Positions 1-7,711 are shown, counted from the stretch's first letter. The stretch is 64,000 bases of DNA from Chlorogloeopsis sp. ULAP01 (GCF_030381805.1 NZ_JAUDRH010000004.1:124001-188000); one strand, 5' to 3'. Notes: generated from the sequence alone by a model not told the origin. Numbers and translations are program-made.

Positions 1-454
1 TATCTGCCGTAACGATAGTTTCTGGAATTACTTTACTAAACTGAAGGGCATACATTTTTTCGTTTGCCGCTCGAATCCCACTGGGATTATTAATCACCAA
101 AGTTTTGTTTTGATCTATGTAGTCCAGAATATAAGTGGCATAGAGGTAGGGAACTGTAACTGGTGGATCTGTCCGCATAAACACGGCATCCATTGTTTCC
201 AGACAAAGAAATGTGCGATCACTCAACTTGTACCAAGGGTTTGCCGCCACCCAGCGTCCTTCTACTAGTTCTATAGGCACAAGCTCAACACGTTCTAAGA
301 TTGCCCAAGCTTTACCTTCTACAACACTTAACGAGTTAATTGGGGCAATCCAAACTTCGTGTCCCATAATGTGCGCTGCTTCCATCAAGGCAACGCTGGT
401 ATCATGGCATGGGTCAAGAGTAGAGATGGGGTCGATAATAAAAGCCAGTTTCAC
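1..454 (-). CDS. gshB: Glutathione synthetase, N-terminal part (cut by window edge)
   Basis: ATP-grasp ligase that joins gamma-glutamylcysteine and glycine to make glutathione in the cytoplasm. Translating the minus strand from a GTG at 454 gives an open frame to the window edge (151 codons). It begins KLAFIIDPISTLDP and continues with MRTDPPV and INNPSGIRAANEK, the characteristic N-terminal substrate-binding region of bacterial GshB. The ATP-grasp domain lies beyond the window. The start is GTG because no in-frame ATG precedes the conserved beginning. It lies 112 bases downstream of the glutaredoxin gene on the same strand, so the two probably form a grxC-gshB transcription unit, a pairing common in cyanobacteria. 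Identity is secure; the full length cannot be judged. Confidence 0.93.
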   Translation of the reverse strand, partial: MKLAFIIDPISTLDPCHDTSVALMEAAHIMGHEVWIAPINSLSVVEGKAWAILERVELVPIELVEGRWVAANPWYKLSDRTFLCLETMDAVFMRTDPPVTVPYLYATYILDYIDQNKTLVINNPSGIRAANEKMYALQFSKVIPETIVTAD

Positions 455-566
455 GCTTTCTGCCTCAATTGCCAGCAACTTCCAAGATCACTTTTAATTA
501 TCCCTTGATGATTTAGCTTCTTGGCGATCGCTTTTGCAGAAAAACCCGATCGCGACTCTTGCAATC

Positions 567-839
567 CTAAACACTATTGCTAGAAGCAAGTAGCTGATCT
601 AGCTTACCTTGAGCATCTAAAGCATAAATATCGTCACAACCACCAACGTGACGATCATTGATAAATATTTGTGGTAGAGAACGCCTTCCATTTGCTCTTT
701 GAGCCATTTTATTCCGCGCTGCCTCATTTCCATCGATACCATATTCGATGAATTCAACTCCTTTTTTCTTCAACAAGCTTTTGGCACGGATACAAAACGG
801 GCAAGTACTCCAAGTGTAAATTTCTACTTTAGCAGCCAT
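567..839 (-). CDS. grxC: Glutaredoxin 3 (GrxC type)
   Basis: Small thioltransferase of 90 residues that reduces protein disulfides and mixed disulfides using glutathione. The dithiol active site is C13-P-F-C16, followed by the cis-proline segment (LPQIFI, Pro56) and the glutathione-binding GG pair at 67-68 (HVGGCDD). Length matches single-domain class I glutaredoxins. An extra cysteine directly follows the GG pair, as in many GrxC proteins. It is immediately upstream of gshB on the same strand, so the enzyme is encoded beside the gene for synthesis of its cofactor. Confidence 0.95.
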   Translation of the reverse strand: MAAKVEIYTWSTCPFCIRAKSLLKKKGVEFIEYGIDGNEAARNKMAQRANGRRSLPQIFINDRHVGGCDDIYALDAQGKLDQLLASSNSV

Positions 840-940
840 AACTTCCTCAATTGAGCGTAATAATTCTTAATTTTAGAATGTTGTCGTTAGCTGTGGGGAC
901 TTTATCCTATTTTTATCAACGGTGTTGGGAGGGATTTGTC

Positions 941-1306
941 ATTGGTCATTTGTCATTTGTTAGTAGGGGAGGCAGCGCGCCCTTGCGGAGCCAGTGCGGT
1001 GGTGAGCCAGCGCGCCCTAGCGGCTACCCGGAGGGTAGCCGCTAGCTAACGCAACGCCTGACGGCGAACGCGTCTAGTGCCGACTTGTAGCGACTGGCGT
1101 AGACACGTAGACGGACGTAGTCCGGCTTCTCGCAGAGTAGTGGATAAGCGAAAGTAAGGGTTCCCCGGCATAAAGGAGCCAGTGCGCCCTTGCGGAGCCA
1201 GTGCGTTGCGCGGGTTCCCCGCGTTGTAGCACCTGGCGTCGGGTTAAGCACGTTGTAGCGACTGGCGTCACCTGGCGTCGGGTTAAGCGCGTCGAGTGCG
1301 ACTGCC
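941..1306. repeat. Intergenic mosaic of short palindromic repeats
   Basis: This stretch between grxC and the PEP-CTERM gene holds no convincing gene. It opens with a TTGTCAT-type heptamer run near 941-962 and continues as a GC-rich patchwork of modules: a CCAGTGCGCCCTTGCGGAG-type module at about 970-1000 and 1173-1204, the palindrome GCTACCCGGAGGGTAGC near 1023-1040, a CGGACGTAGTCCGG palindrome near 1111-1125, and CACCTGGCGTCGGGTTAAGC at about 1228-1248 and 1269-1288. Bases 1091-1167 recur exactly at 7358-7434. Open frames here in several phases reflect the GC-rich repeats rather than genes. Confidence 0.85.
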
Positions 1307-1370
1307 GTGCGGGTTTTATGGATAATCTTGCCGTTCAAACTGATAATTTATCTTCTAAACCCGCCCGTAC
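1307..1370. repeat. 64-bp element with terminal inverted repeats, copy 1
   Basis: The ends are near-inverted copies: the left end reads GTGCGGGTTTT and the right end AAACCCGCCCGTAC. The interior (about ATAATCTTGCC, then AATTTATCTTCT) is shared with copies at 36253-36320 (opposite orientation) and 37556-37619. No coding capacity is evident. The arrangement resembles a small non-autonomous, MITE-like or hairpin repeat. Confidence 0.75.
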
Positions 1371-1379
1371 AGTGGTTAG

Positions 1380-1510
1380 TAGTTAGTAGTTCTCCCCATC
1401 TCCCCTGCCCCCCAGCTTCCTCAGCTTCCACTCTCCTTGTCCCCTTTTCCCCTTGTCTGTTTGTCCCCCTGTCCTCTATTCCCTGTTCCCTGTTCCCTAT
1501 ACCCTGTTCT
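1380..1510. repeat. Pyrimidine-rich degenerate short repeats
   Basis: C/T-rich run made of degenerate short units, ending in TTCCCTG-type heptamers at about 1479-1510. Similar runs occur near 7660-7710 and inside the radical SAM gene at 50641-50700. This is consistent with the heptanucleotide repeats known from filamentous cyanobacteria. No gene is seen. Confidence 0.6.
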
Positions 1511-1550
1511 AAAAAAATAGGCTTAAAAGTGCTGATACACTCCTAAGCCT
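1511..1550 (-). terminator. Rho-independent terminator of the PEP-CTERM gene
   Basis: On the minus strand a stem AGGCTTA/TAAGCCT (arms 1544-1550 and 1519-1525) is followed directly by a run of seven T residues. It lies 37 bases past the stop codon of the leftward gene at 1587. Confidence 0.7.
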
Positions 1551-1586
1551 CTATCATCAAGGTCAATGTAAATTGAATAGTGTTGT

Positions 1587-2315
1587 TTAAGTCTGAGAAA
1601 TAAACTGTTTCTTTTTCTTCATCAGTTGCCAAGTACCTGTGGCAGCAAATAAACCGAGAGCAACGGTTGTACTATGTTCGGGTACCTTCTTAGGGGGGGG
1701 TGGAGGAGGAGTATAGTAAGGGGCTGTGCCTTTGAGTTTGCTACTTCCTTCACGACTATTTCCAGAGCCTACACTCATCAGACGCACTCCAAAATTTTGC
1801 TCAGAAAACTGAGCCAGAGTTAAAGCTTTTGATATGTGAGATAAGGTAAAAGTGGTTGATTGAATGTCGCCTTTATTTCCCCCAATACCTTCCTTACCTA
1901 TTTCTACCCCAGCATCAAAGAAATTCTTCTGATTACCACTGCCATTAAGATTGTTGCTACTACTGCCAACAGAGGTAATTGTCCCAGCAGGGCCAAATTT
2001 ACTGGCTGTTACATCCGTACCTGTGACTTGCATACCGCTAAGAAGCGAGTCGTCCAAAATGTTGAAGAAAATACCGCGTATATCGGCGATGGTGTTGCTG
2101 CCAGTCGCCAGATAATCTACTTTAAATTGGACTTTACCCGCTCCTGCTATTTGATCGTCCAAGGTAAACTTCACTCTAGTATCATAACCTGTGAAGTCAT
2201 CGATGGTAAAAGACAAAGAAGCGGCATTGGCAGGAGCAAAGATAGCGGCAGCTAATACAACGGTAGTAGCAGCCAAAAAGGATGGTACTGCCGACATTGA
2301 AAAGAAATTTTTCAT
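1587..2315 (-). CDS. Exported protein with PEP-CTERM-type sorting signal
   Basis: Protein of 242 residues. An N-terminal signal peptide (hydrophobic stretch around residues 8-31, ending APANA) is followed by a beta-rich extracellular-looking domain. A proline run lies at about 202-207, and a C-terminal sorting signal begins VPEHS at 211, followed by a hydrophobic segment and a KKKK basic cluster. This is the layout of PEP-CTERM proteins, which are exported and processed by an exosortase. Here the motif is P-E-H rather than P-E-P. No exosortase gene lies in the window. The central domain is not one I recognise. A C8 tract in the coding strand (1693-1700) encodes part of the proline run and could be prone to slippage. 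Its own terminator follows. Confidence 0.75.
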   Translation of the reverse strand: MKNFFSMSAVPSFLAATTVVLAAAIFAPANAASLSFTIDDFTGYDTRVKFTLDDQIAGAGKVQFKVDYLATGSNTIADIRGIFFNILDDSLLSGMQVTGTDVTASKFGPAGTITSVGSSSNNLNGSGNQKNFFDAGVEIGKEGIGGNKGDIQSTTFTLSHISKALTLAQFSEQNFGVRLMSVGSGNSREGSSKLKGTAPYYTPPPPPPKKVPEHSTTVALGLFAATGTWQLMKKKKQFISQT

Positions 2316-2504
2316 GTTAATTCAGCACTTAGAAAACACAATGGTGAGACTCAATAAGTAAAAAAGAGAATGTAATAAATCGCTACCCAGTTGATGTTAA
2401 AAGCACCCTATGAATGAGTCTTATCCAATCCTAAGTACTGATATAGAAGTTGTCTATAATACAGTTTTAGATTTAAAAACACTTTTTTTTTGGCTTCATA
2501 ATAT

Positions 2505-2530
2505 TAAAAAACTCAGTATTGCTACTGAGT
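2505..2530 (-). terminator. Rho-independent terminator downstream of hflX
   Basis: On the minus strand an 8-bp perfect stem ACTCAGTA/TACTGAGT (2511-2518 and 2523-2530) with a 4-base loop is followed by a run of six T residues. It sits 39 bases beyond the hflX stop codon. Confidence 0.8.
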
Positions 2531-2568
2531 AATTAAATTTAGAGATGGAAGAAAAATTGTTAATTTAT

Positions 2569-4314
2569 TTACCTATAATCTACCGCGTACTGAACTAGTT
2601 GACCTAAGCGCTGACGTAAGGTTTCTAAGCCCAAACGTTGACGCGCAGAAAGAAACACCCCTAAAGGAAACTCTTCTCGTGCTTGAGCGAGGGTATCGCT
2701 GTCTACTTGGTCAATCTTATTAAAAGCGACGACTGCGGGACCTGGTGTTACTGGCATTTGTGCCAAGATTTCCCTCACAGAGCGAATGTGACTTAACCAC
2801 GCTGGATGAGATAAATCTACCAGATGCAATAAGGCATCAGCTTCTGTAACTTCCTCTAAAGTGGCGCGGAAGGCATCCATCAGAGATGCAGGTAGTTCGT
2901 GGATGAACCCTACTGTATCTGTTACTAGAATTTCTTGGGGTTGTTCAGTTGCTGCATGGGGAACCACTAAGCGGCGTGTGGTTGGATCGAGGGTAGCAAA
3001 CAGCTGATCGGCTGTGTAAACCTCGGCGTTAGTGAGAGCATTCAGCAAAGTAGACTTGCCAGCATTGGTATAACCAACGATCGCCACTGAGGGAATTTCT
3101 CGATGTTGCCGTCGCTGGCGTAACCGATCTCGATGGGCTTGTAGTTGGTTAACTTCTTGCTGTAAGCGGGAAATACGACGTCCAATGGCACGTCGTTCAG
3201 TTTCTAGTTTAGTTTCGCCAGGACCACGAGTACCAATACCACCACCAAGTCGGGACATTGCCTGACCTCTACCCGCCAGTCGTGGCAGCATATATTCCAA
3301 CTGTGCCAGTTCTACTTGCAGCTTACCTGCACGGGACTGAGCACGTTGGGCAAAAATATCTAAAATTACTTCAGTGCGATCAACTACTCGGATACCGATT
3401 TGAGTTTCTAGGTTACGAGCTTGGGAAGGTGAAAGATCGCGATCAAAGACAATAAGATTAGCTCCCAAGGTTTGGGCGGTGAGGGCTATTTCTTGCACTT
3501 TTCCTTCCCCGACAACCGTTTGGGGATGAATGCGCGATCGCTTCTGCCAGAGAGTCTGCAACACCTCTCCGCCAGCAGTGTCTACTAATCGTGCCAATTC
3601 CGCCAAAGTGTCTTGGAATTGTTGGGCGCTCATGTCATCAGTCATTACCCCGATGATGACAACGCGATCGCGATCGCTACTTACTTCTTGGGCAACAAAC
3701 TCACGCTGGAATTCTTCTTCCAGCCCTTCCACCATTTCGATAAAATCCTGCTGCGAGAGCACATCCAAACTCATGGGTGGCGACACGCTCCAATTAGGAG
3801 ATTGGACTTTACTTGCCTCTAACTTGGCAGAAGATGGACTGGTGATCAGGACGCGAGATTCTTGGGGTATGAGGTGTGCCAAAAAAGCTTCTTTGACGTA
3901 ACCTGTTACTCCACCACCCCGCTTTTGAAATCCTGTTCCGGTAATGTTGAGTACAACTAGAGCATCGAGACGCTGTAGTGCCATCGCTGTCAATGCCGCT
4001 TCACTGGGTGAATCTGGCTTGAGTTGAGTGGCGATACAACGGATACCGCTAAGTCGTTCTGCACCGTAACGGGGCAATTCTAATGGTGGGATTTGCGTTT
4101 GACGCACAGTGCCTACCCCCACGCGGATAACTTGTCCACGACGATTGAGGTAGGCACATACAGGCTGATTGATTTCAGTACTGATTGCTGCCAAACGCTG
4201 GGCAAACTCAGACGTTGTGATGCGATCGCCCGGAATGCGCTGGTGATACAGCCGCTGTAGTTGCTTAAGCTGGCTAGACTTTAAACCCTGAAGATTACCG
4301 AAGATAGTCTCGAT
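2569..4314 (-). CDS. hflX: GTPase HflX, unusual start
   Basis: Ribosome-associated GTPase that splits or rescues stalled ribosomes. From the TTG at 4194 the protein has 541 residues: an N-terminal cyanobacterial extension, the glycine-rich HflX domain (RLGGGIGTRGPGETKLE), then a G domain with G1 GYTNAGKST starting at residue 374, G3 DTVGF and G4 NKID. Codons upstream of that TTG continue in frame for 40 more positions, reading ETIFGNLQGLKSSQ and LKQLQRLYHQR, which match the N-terminus I recall for cyanobacterial HflX. No ATG, GTG or TTG lies between this conserved beginning and the upstream TAG. The coordinate given assumes initiation near an ATC at 4312-4314 (581 residues); the safe minimum is 2569-4194. 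Confidence 0.85.
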   Translation of the reverse strand: METIFGNLQGLKSSQLKQLQRLYHQRIPGDRITTSEFAQRLAAISTEINQPVCAYLNRRGQVIRVGVGTVRQTQIPPLELPRYGAERLSGIRCIATQLKPDSPSEAALTAMALQRLDALVVLNITGTGFQKRGGGVTGYVKEAFLAHLIPQESRVLITSPSSAKLEASKVQSPNWSVSPPMSLDVLSQQDFIEMVEGLEEEFQREFVAQEVSSDRDRVVIIGVMTDDMSAQQFQDTLAELARLVDTAGGEVLQTLWQKRSRIHPQTVVGEGKVQEIALTAQTLGANLIVFDRDLSPSQARNLETQIGIRVVDRTEVILDIFAQRAQSRAGKLQVELAQLEYMLPRLAGRGQAMSRLGGGIGTRGPGETKLETERRAIGRRISRLQQEVNQLQAHRDRLRQRRQHREIPSVAIVGYTNAGKSTLLNALTNAEVYTADQLFATLDPTTRRLVVPHAATEQPQEILVTDTVGFIHELPASLMDAFRATLEEVTEADALLHLVDLSHPAWLSHIRSVREILAQMPVTPGPAVVAFNKIDQVDSDTLAQAREEFPLGVFLSARQRLGLETLRQRLGQLVQYAVDYR

Positions 4315-4479
4315 AAGCGTCTTCTACCAGTAAACTGGTTCCTCGAATCCTACTTTTTATATTTTACAATACTGTTTTTGTGTCAAAACTCTTACTAATG
4401 GCGGATGCGTTATGGATAATTGTTCCCATCATCAAGATTTAACGCTATTTTGTAATCAAGCCCTGCACCCTATAGAGCT

Positions 4480-5109
4480 ATGGTAACTACACGCACTCCT
4501 TCGGCACAAAGGGTTGTATTGAGAAACATCAGCTGGCAGACCTTTGAAACCATGCTAGCTGAAATGGGAGAGGAGCGAGCCTCTCGACTTACCTATGACC
4601 AAGGTACGTTAGAAATCATGACTCCACTCTTGCCTCACGAATATTGGAAATGTTTAGTTGAGCGCTTAATTTTTGTGCTGGGGGAAGAGTTGAATTTAGA
4701 AATTTTTCCTACAGGTTCGACAACTCTAAAACGGGAAGATTTGCGGCGTGGTACGGAACCAGATAGCAGCTACTATATCCAAAATGAAGCAGAGATGAGG
4801 AATAAGTTTGAAATTGACTTGAATAGCGATCCACCACCTGATTTAGTAGTAGAAATAGATTTGACCAGTTCTTCTTTGGATAAATTTCAAGTTTATGCTT
4901 CTTTATGTATTACAGAACTTTGGCACTACGACGAAGGTGTGCTGCGAATATATCAACTGCAACAAGGGCAATATGTAGAGTGCAGTCATTCACCAACTTT
5001 TGCAAATTTACCTTTAATTGAAATTCCGCAATTTTTAGAGGAAAGTCAAAGAGTTGGGGTGATGGAGATGACGCGACATTTTCGGAATTGGGTGAGAGAA
5101 CAGATTTAA
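4480..5109 (+). CDS. Uma2 family (DUF820) restriction-endonuclease-fold protein
   Basis: Protein of 209 residues of the Uma2/DUF820 family, which is greatly expanded in cyanobacteria and has a PD-(D/E)XK nuclease fold. The probable catalytic residues are in EPD (D95) and PDLVVEID (E125), followed by a conserved K-Y region (DKFQVYASL) and the W of ELWHYDEG. The biological role of the family is not settled: a nuclease fold is established, but substrates are generally unknown. The start is an ATG with no strong upstream ribosome site. It is followed after 35 bases by a broken HicB-like gene. Confidence 0.85.
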   Translation: MVTTRTPSAQRVVLRNISWQTFETMLAEMGEERASRLTYDQGTLEIMTPLLPHEYWKCLVERLIFVLGEELNLEIFPTGSTTLKREDLRRGTEPDSSYYIQNEAEMRNKFEIDLNSDPPPDLVVEIDLTSSSLDKFQVYASLCITELWHYDEGVLRIYQLQQGQYVECSHSPTFANLPLIEIPQFLEESQRVGVMEMTRHFRNWVREQI

Positions 5110-5144
5110 GTAAGAGAAAGTTTTTCAGTTTTAGGTAGCTAATT

Positions 5145-5393
5145 ATGAAAATTTTTACAGCTTATATTGAATGGGATGCTGAAACAAAATTATATGTTGG
5201 TATTGTACCTGGAATCCCAGGCGCTCATACTTAGGGTGCTACTTTAGATGAGCTTAAGGAAAATCTCAAAGAAGTTTTGGAGTTGTGTTTAGAAGAATAC
5301 AAAGATTCAATGGAAGATTTACCTCAGTTTGTAAGGTTACAGCAAGTTCATGAAAGTTTCGCCACAGCTTCTTTAAAGTCGGGAACTCCTTGA
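5145..5393 (+). pseudogene. HicB-like antitoxin, interrupted by in-frame TAG
   Basis: From the ATG at 5145 the frame reads MKIFTAYIEWDAETKLYVG, then VPGIPGAHT, and then meets TAG at 5232-5234. The same frame continues as GATLDELKENLKEVLELCLEEY to a TGA at 5391-5393. The whole 82-codon frame matches the HicB-like type II antitoxin family (about 70-80 residues), in which the interrupted position is usually glutamine (HTQGAT). A single C-to-T change, CAG to TAG, would explain the break. No hicA toxin is adjacent. It is probably a solitary, decayed antitoxin-like gene; a sequencing error is the alternative. Confidence 0.8.
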
Positions 5394-5403
5394 ATTAAAG
5401 GTG

Positions 5404-5676
5404 GCTAACGAGATTCAAATACTCGTTAACTAAGCTTCAATACTATTGAATGAAGTTCAAATACTGATTCATGAACCTCAAGTACTCATGAATGAAGTTC
5501 TAACACTCATTAATCAAGCTCAATTACTCGTTTACGAGATTCTGATACTCACTAATGAAGCTCAAATACTCACTCAGGAGGTTCTAACACTCGCTAACGA
5601 AGCTCAAATACTCGCCAGCGAGGTTCTCATCCTCATTAAAGAGGTTCTAATCCTCGTTCACAAGTTTGTAATAGCA
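5404..5676 (+). repeat. 21-bp tandem repeat array, about 13 units
   Basis: Thirteen diverged units of exactly 21 bases run from 5404 to 5676, each ending in a core like GAAGCTCAAATACTC. Read in one frame they give a heptapeptide series such as NEVQILI, NEVLTLI and NEAQILT, with hydrophobic residues recurring at fixed heptad positions. The second unit contains a TAA. An open frame starting with TTG at 5446 runs through the rest to 5751, into the neighbouring palindrome. I cannot decide whether the array is translated, so it is listed as a repeat. Confidence 0.85.
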
Positions 5677-5711
5677 ATGAACAAAATAACTATCACCGAA
5701 AAGAATAATTC

Positions 5712-6728
5712 CTACTCCCCTCTCCTTGGTAAGGAGAGGGGCTGGGGGTGAGGTTTCCGCCACTGCTTCACTGCTGTTTGTAACTCCTCCGACAACCAGC
5801 TATCAAACTGCGGATATACTGGCAGCCTTGGCACTAACTCCCACCCCGCAGGCTGTAAAATTTCTCTCAATTCCTGCTTTTGAAGATGAGGATAATCGGG
5901 ATTCACTTCATCTTTTGGCCCGATTCCGCCTAAGTCTCTTGCGCCTGCTTCTACACAAGCGATTAACCAGCACTCATCTTTGACTAAGTTTGGCGGTATT
6001 TGGATAGTAATATCTGAGGGTAAAATTTGACGTGCCTGAAAAATTACTTCTGGTAGTTGATGGGGATCAAAGGGTGGTGCGTCAAAAGTTTGCTGATTTC
6101 CGGGGCTATGAGGTTGGAGGATGACTTCTTGGATGTGATGGTAACGGTGGTGGAGATTGGCGATCGCTACTAATGTCTCCCACCAATCAGCTTCAGTTTC
6201 TCCAATTCCCAATAACAAACCTGTTGTAAACGGAATCTGTAATTCTCCCGCCCATTCTAATTGTTGCAGTCTGACTTCTGGCTTTTTACTTGGTGCGAAT
6301 TTATGCACGCTTTTAAGTAGTTCTGGGGTTAACTGTTCTAACATTAACCCCATAGAAACGTTTACATTCTTGAGCTTTTGCATTTCCGCAAAACTCAATG
6401 GCCCCGCATTTGTATGTGGCAAAAAACCAAATGATAGTGCTAATTCGCACAATTTATAAATCCGCTCACACCACGCTTGACGCTGCGATGAATGGGGATG
6501 TACTTCACCACTGAGTATTAAAATTTCACAGATTTTTTGGTGCTGAAGTGATTGAAGAATACTTTCTGCTGCTGCTATTGTTATCCAAGGACTTTGACCC
6601 GATTCGCTGCGAAAGTTACAATAGGTACATCGGTTAAAACATTCGTAAGTAGGAACGATTGTGTAAGCAGGACTATAAGTAACTAAGGGGGAATGAGTAT
6701 TTAGCATGGAAATAGTACTGCTAACCAC
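5712..6728 (-). CDS. cofG: FO synthase subunit CofG (radical SAM)
   Basis: Radical SAM enzyme of 338 residues that, with CofH, makes the deazaflavin chromophore FO (7,8-didemethyl-8-hydroxy-5-deazariboflavin), used in cyanobacteria chiefly as an antenna of DNA photolyase. The [4Fe-4S] cluster motif is C30-FNR-C34-TY-C37. Further CofG landmarks are LILSGE, LPHTNAGPLS, MGLMLE, TTGLLLGIGET, and GARDLGGIGPKDEVNPDYP near the C-terminus. The last 14 residues (KPHPQPLSLPRRGE) are encoded by a palindromic intergenic repeat at 5717-5741 that also supplies the surroundings of the TAG stop. No cofH is seen in the window. Confidence 0.92.
   Translation of the reverse strand: MVSSTISMLNTHSPLVTYSPAYTIVPTYECFNRCTYCNFRSESGQSPWITIAAAESILQSLQHQKICEILILSGEVHPHSSQRQAWCERIYKLCELALSFGFLPHTNAGPLSFAEMQKLKNVNVSMGLMLEQLTPELLKSVHKFAPSKKPEVRLQQLEWAGELQIPFTTGLLLGIGETEADWWETLVAIANLHHRYHHIQEVILQPHSPGNQQTFDAPPFDPHQLPEVIFQARQILPSDITIQIPPNLVKDECWLIACVEAGARDLGGIGPKDEVNPDYPHLQKQELREILQPAGWELVPRLPVYPQFDSWLSEELQTAVKQWRKPHPQPLSLPRRGE
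5717..5741. repeat. Palindromic repeat, 11-bp stem
   Basis: CCCCTCTCCTT and AAGGAGAGGGG form a perfect 11-bp stem around a GGT loop. This hairpin is a common dispersed repeat in cyanobacterial genomes. It overlaps the 3' end of cofG, whose final codons derive from it. Confidence 0.8.
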
Positions 6729-6780
6729 AGTAAAGCATAAAAAGAGTTAATACTACAGTCTTAGCTTTTATACTCAATAA

Positions 6781-7191
6781 TTATTTTTGAATTGTTTGTA
6801 ACGAATAGCGAGATAAAATATTTTTGATTTTCAAGTCGCTAATTTTTGCGATCGCCTCTACTAATTCTTTCTGTTCTCCCTGCAATTCTAGCTTTGCTAA
6901 AGCTTGAGCAAAATTATCACCAGTCCGTAGATTTTGATTGAGTTGATTAATTTGGGAAAAATCTAAAACTTTCATAATTTCCCTATTTCTGCGTTGACGT
7001 ACAGCTTGTAGTCGTTGGCGCATTTGGGGTGTCAGCTCCATCTGTGGGGATGAGTTGGCTATCTGGGCAAAAATTACAGTTGAATTAGTGCTAAATTTCG
7101 CTATTTCTGCCCAAGCAAGTTCTGAGGGAAAAAATATATAAACAAGAACAATAGCTAATACAGACAGTAGTTTTGTAAGTTTGATAGCCAT
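6781..7191 (-). CDS. Small exported protein of unknown function
   Basis: Protein of 136 residues with a clear N-terminal signal peptide: KLTKLL, a hydrophobic stretch at about 8-22, and a likely cleavage after AWA near residue 28. The mature part is mostly charged and predicted helical: LTPQMRQRLQAVRQRRNREI, then a segment rich in Q, L and E. I do not recognise the family. The helix-rich periplasmic character is loosely reminiscent of small helical periplasmic proteins such as Spy, but no diagnostic motif is present. It sits 52 bases upstream of cofG on the same strand, and its upstream side runs straight into a repeat mosaic. Confidence 0.65.
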   Translation of the reverse strand: MAIKLTKLLSVLAIVLVYIFFPSELAWAEIAKFSTNSTVIFAQIANSSPQMELTPQMRQRLQAVRQRRNREIMKVLDFSQINQLNQNLRTGDNFAQALAKLELQGEQKELVEAIAKISDLKIKNILSRYSLQTIQK

Positions 7192-7199
7192 ATTTAATT

Positions 7200-7700
7200 A
7201 GAAGGCAGAGGGCAGAGAGAAGTTTGTAGGCGCGGAGCGACTTCCCGTAAGGGTGCGGTGAGCAGCGCCTTGGTGAGCCAGCGCTCTTGGTAGGGTTTCC
7301 AACGGACAGTTCCTACAACGGGGGAGACCCCCGCAACGGACTGTCCTCCTCTACAGGCGACTGGCGTAGACACGTAGACGGACGTAGTCCGGCTTCTCGC
7401 AGAGTAGTGGATAAGCGAAAGTAAGGGTTCCCCGACTTGTGGCGACTGCGTACACGCGAAGCGGGTTCTCGTTAGAGTACCCGGAGGGAGGTTTCCTCCA
7501 AAAGCGTTGCTCCTCCGAAGGAGGCTCAAAGCTTCGGAGAGGCAGAAGGAAACGGGGGAAGGGATACGGGGACGCGGGGAGGACACTTCCGTGCGGAGTT
7601 CCCTCCGTTGAGGAAAGTGTCCCTCGACAAGGAGAGAGGGGGACAAGGGGACAAGGTTTTTTTCTACTCCTATTCTCCCACTGTTCTCTGTTCCCTATTC
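7200..7700. repeat. Intergenic palindromic repeat mosaic containing the second 77-bp copy
   Basis: The roughly 500 bases between the exported protein and the M48 protease carry no credible gene. They are a patchwork of GC-rich modules: CTTCCCGTAAGGG-type palindromes near 7240, the exact 77-base copy (7358-7434) of 1091-1167, GAGTACCCGGAGGG near 7474, CTCCGAAGGAGG near 7512, and purine-rich GGGACAAGG repeats near 7640-7660. They end in TTCCCTATT-type heptamers near 7690-7710. Overlapping open frames on both strands are by-products of the GC-rich repeats. Confidence 0.85.
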
Positions 7701-7711
7701 CTCGTTCCCTA

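Noticed and set aside
213..497. 94-codon frame on the plus strand
   Set aside because: It overlaps the minus-strand gshB coding region, whose translation is clearly conserved; the plus frame is a shadow.
1042..1338. Open frames on both strands in the repeat mosaic
   Set aside because: They consist of GC-rich palindromic repeats shared with other intergenic regions and give arginine-rich, family-less products.
5404..5676. CRISPR array
   Set aside because: The 21-base units are contiguous and diverged, with no spacers of constant length and no cas genes.
5446..5751. 101-codon frame through the 21-bp repeats as a confirmed gene
   Set aside because: The start is TTG inside the array, and the end runs into a palindromic repeat; translation cannot be shown, so it is recorded only as a repeat.
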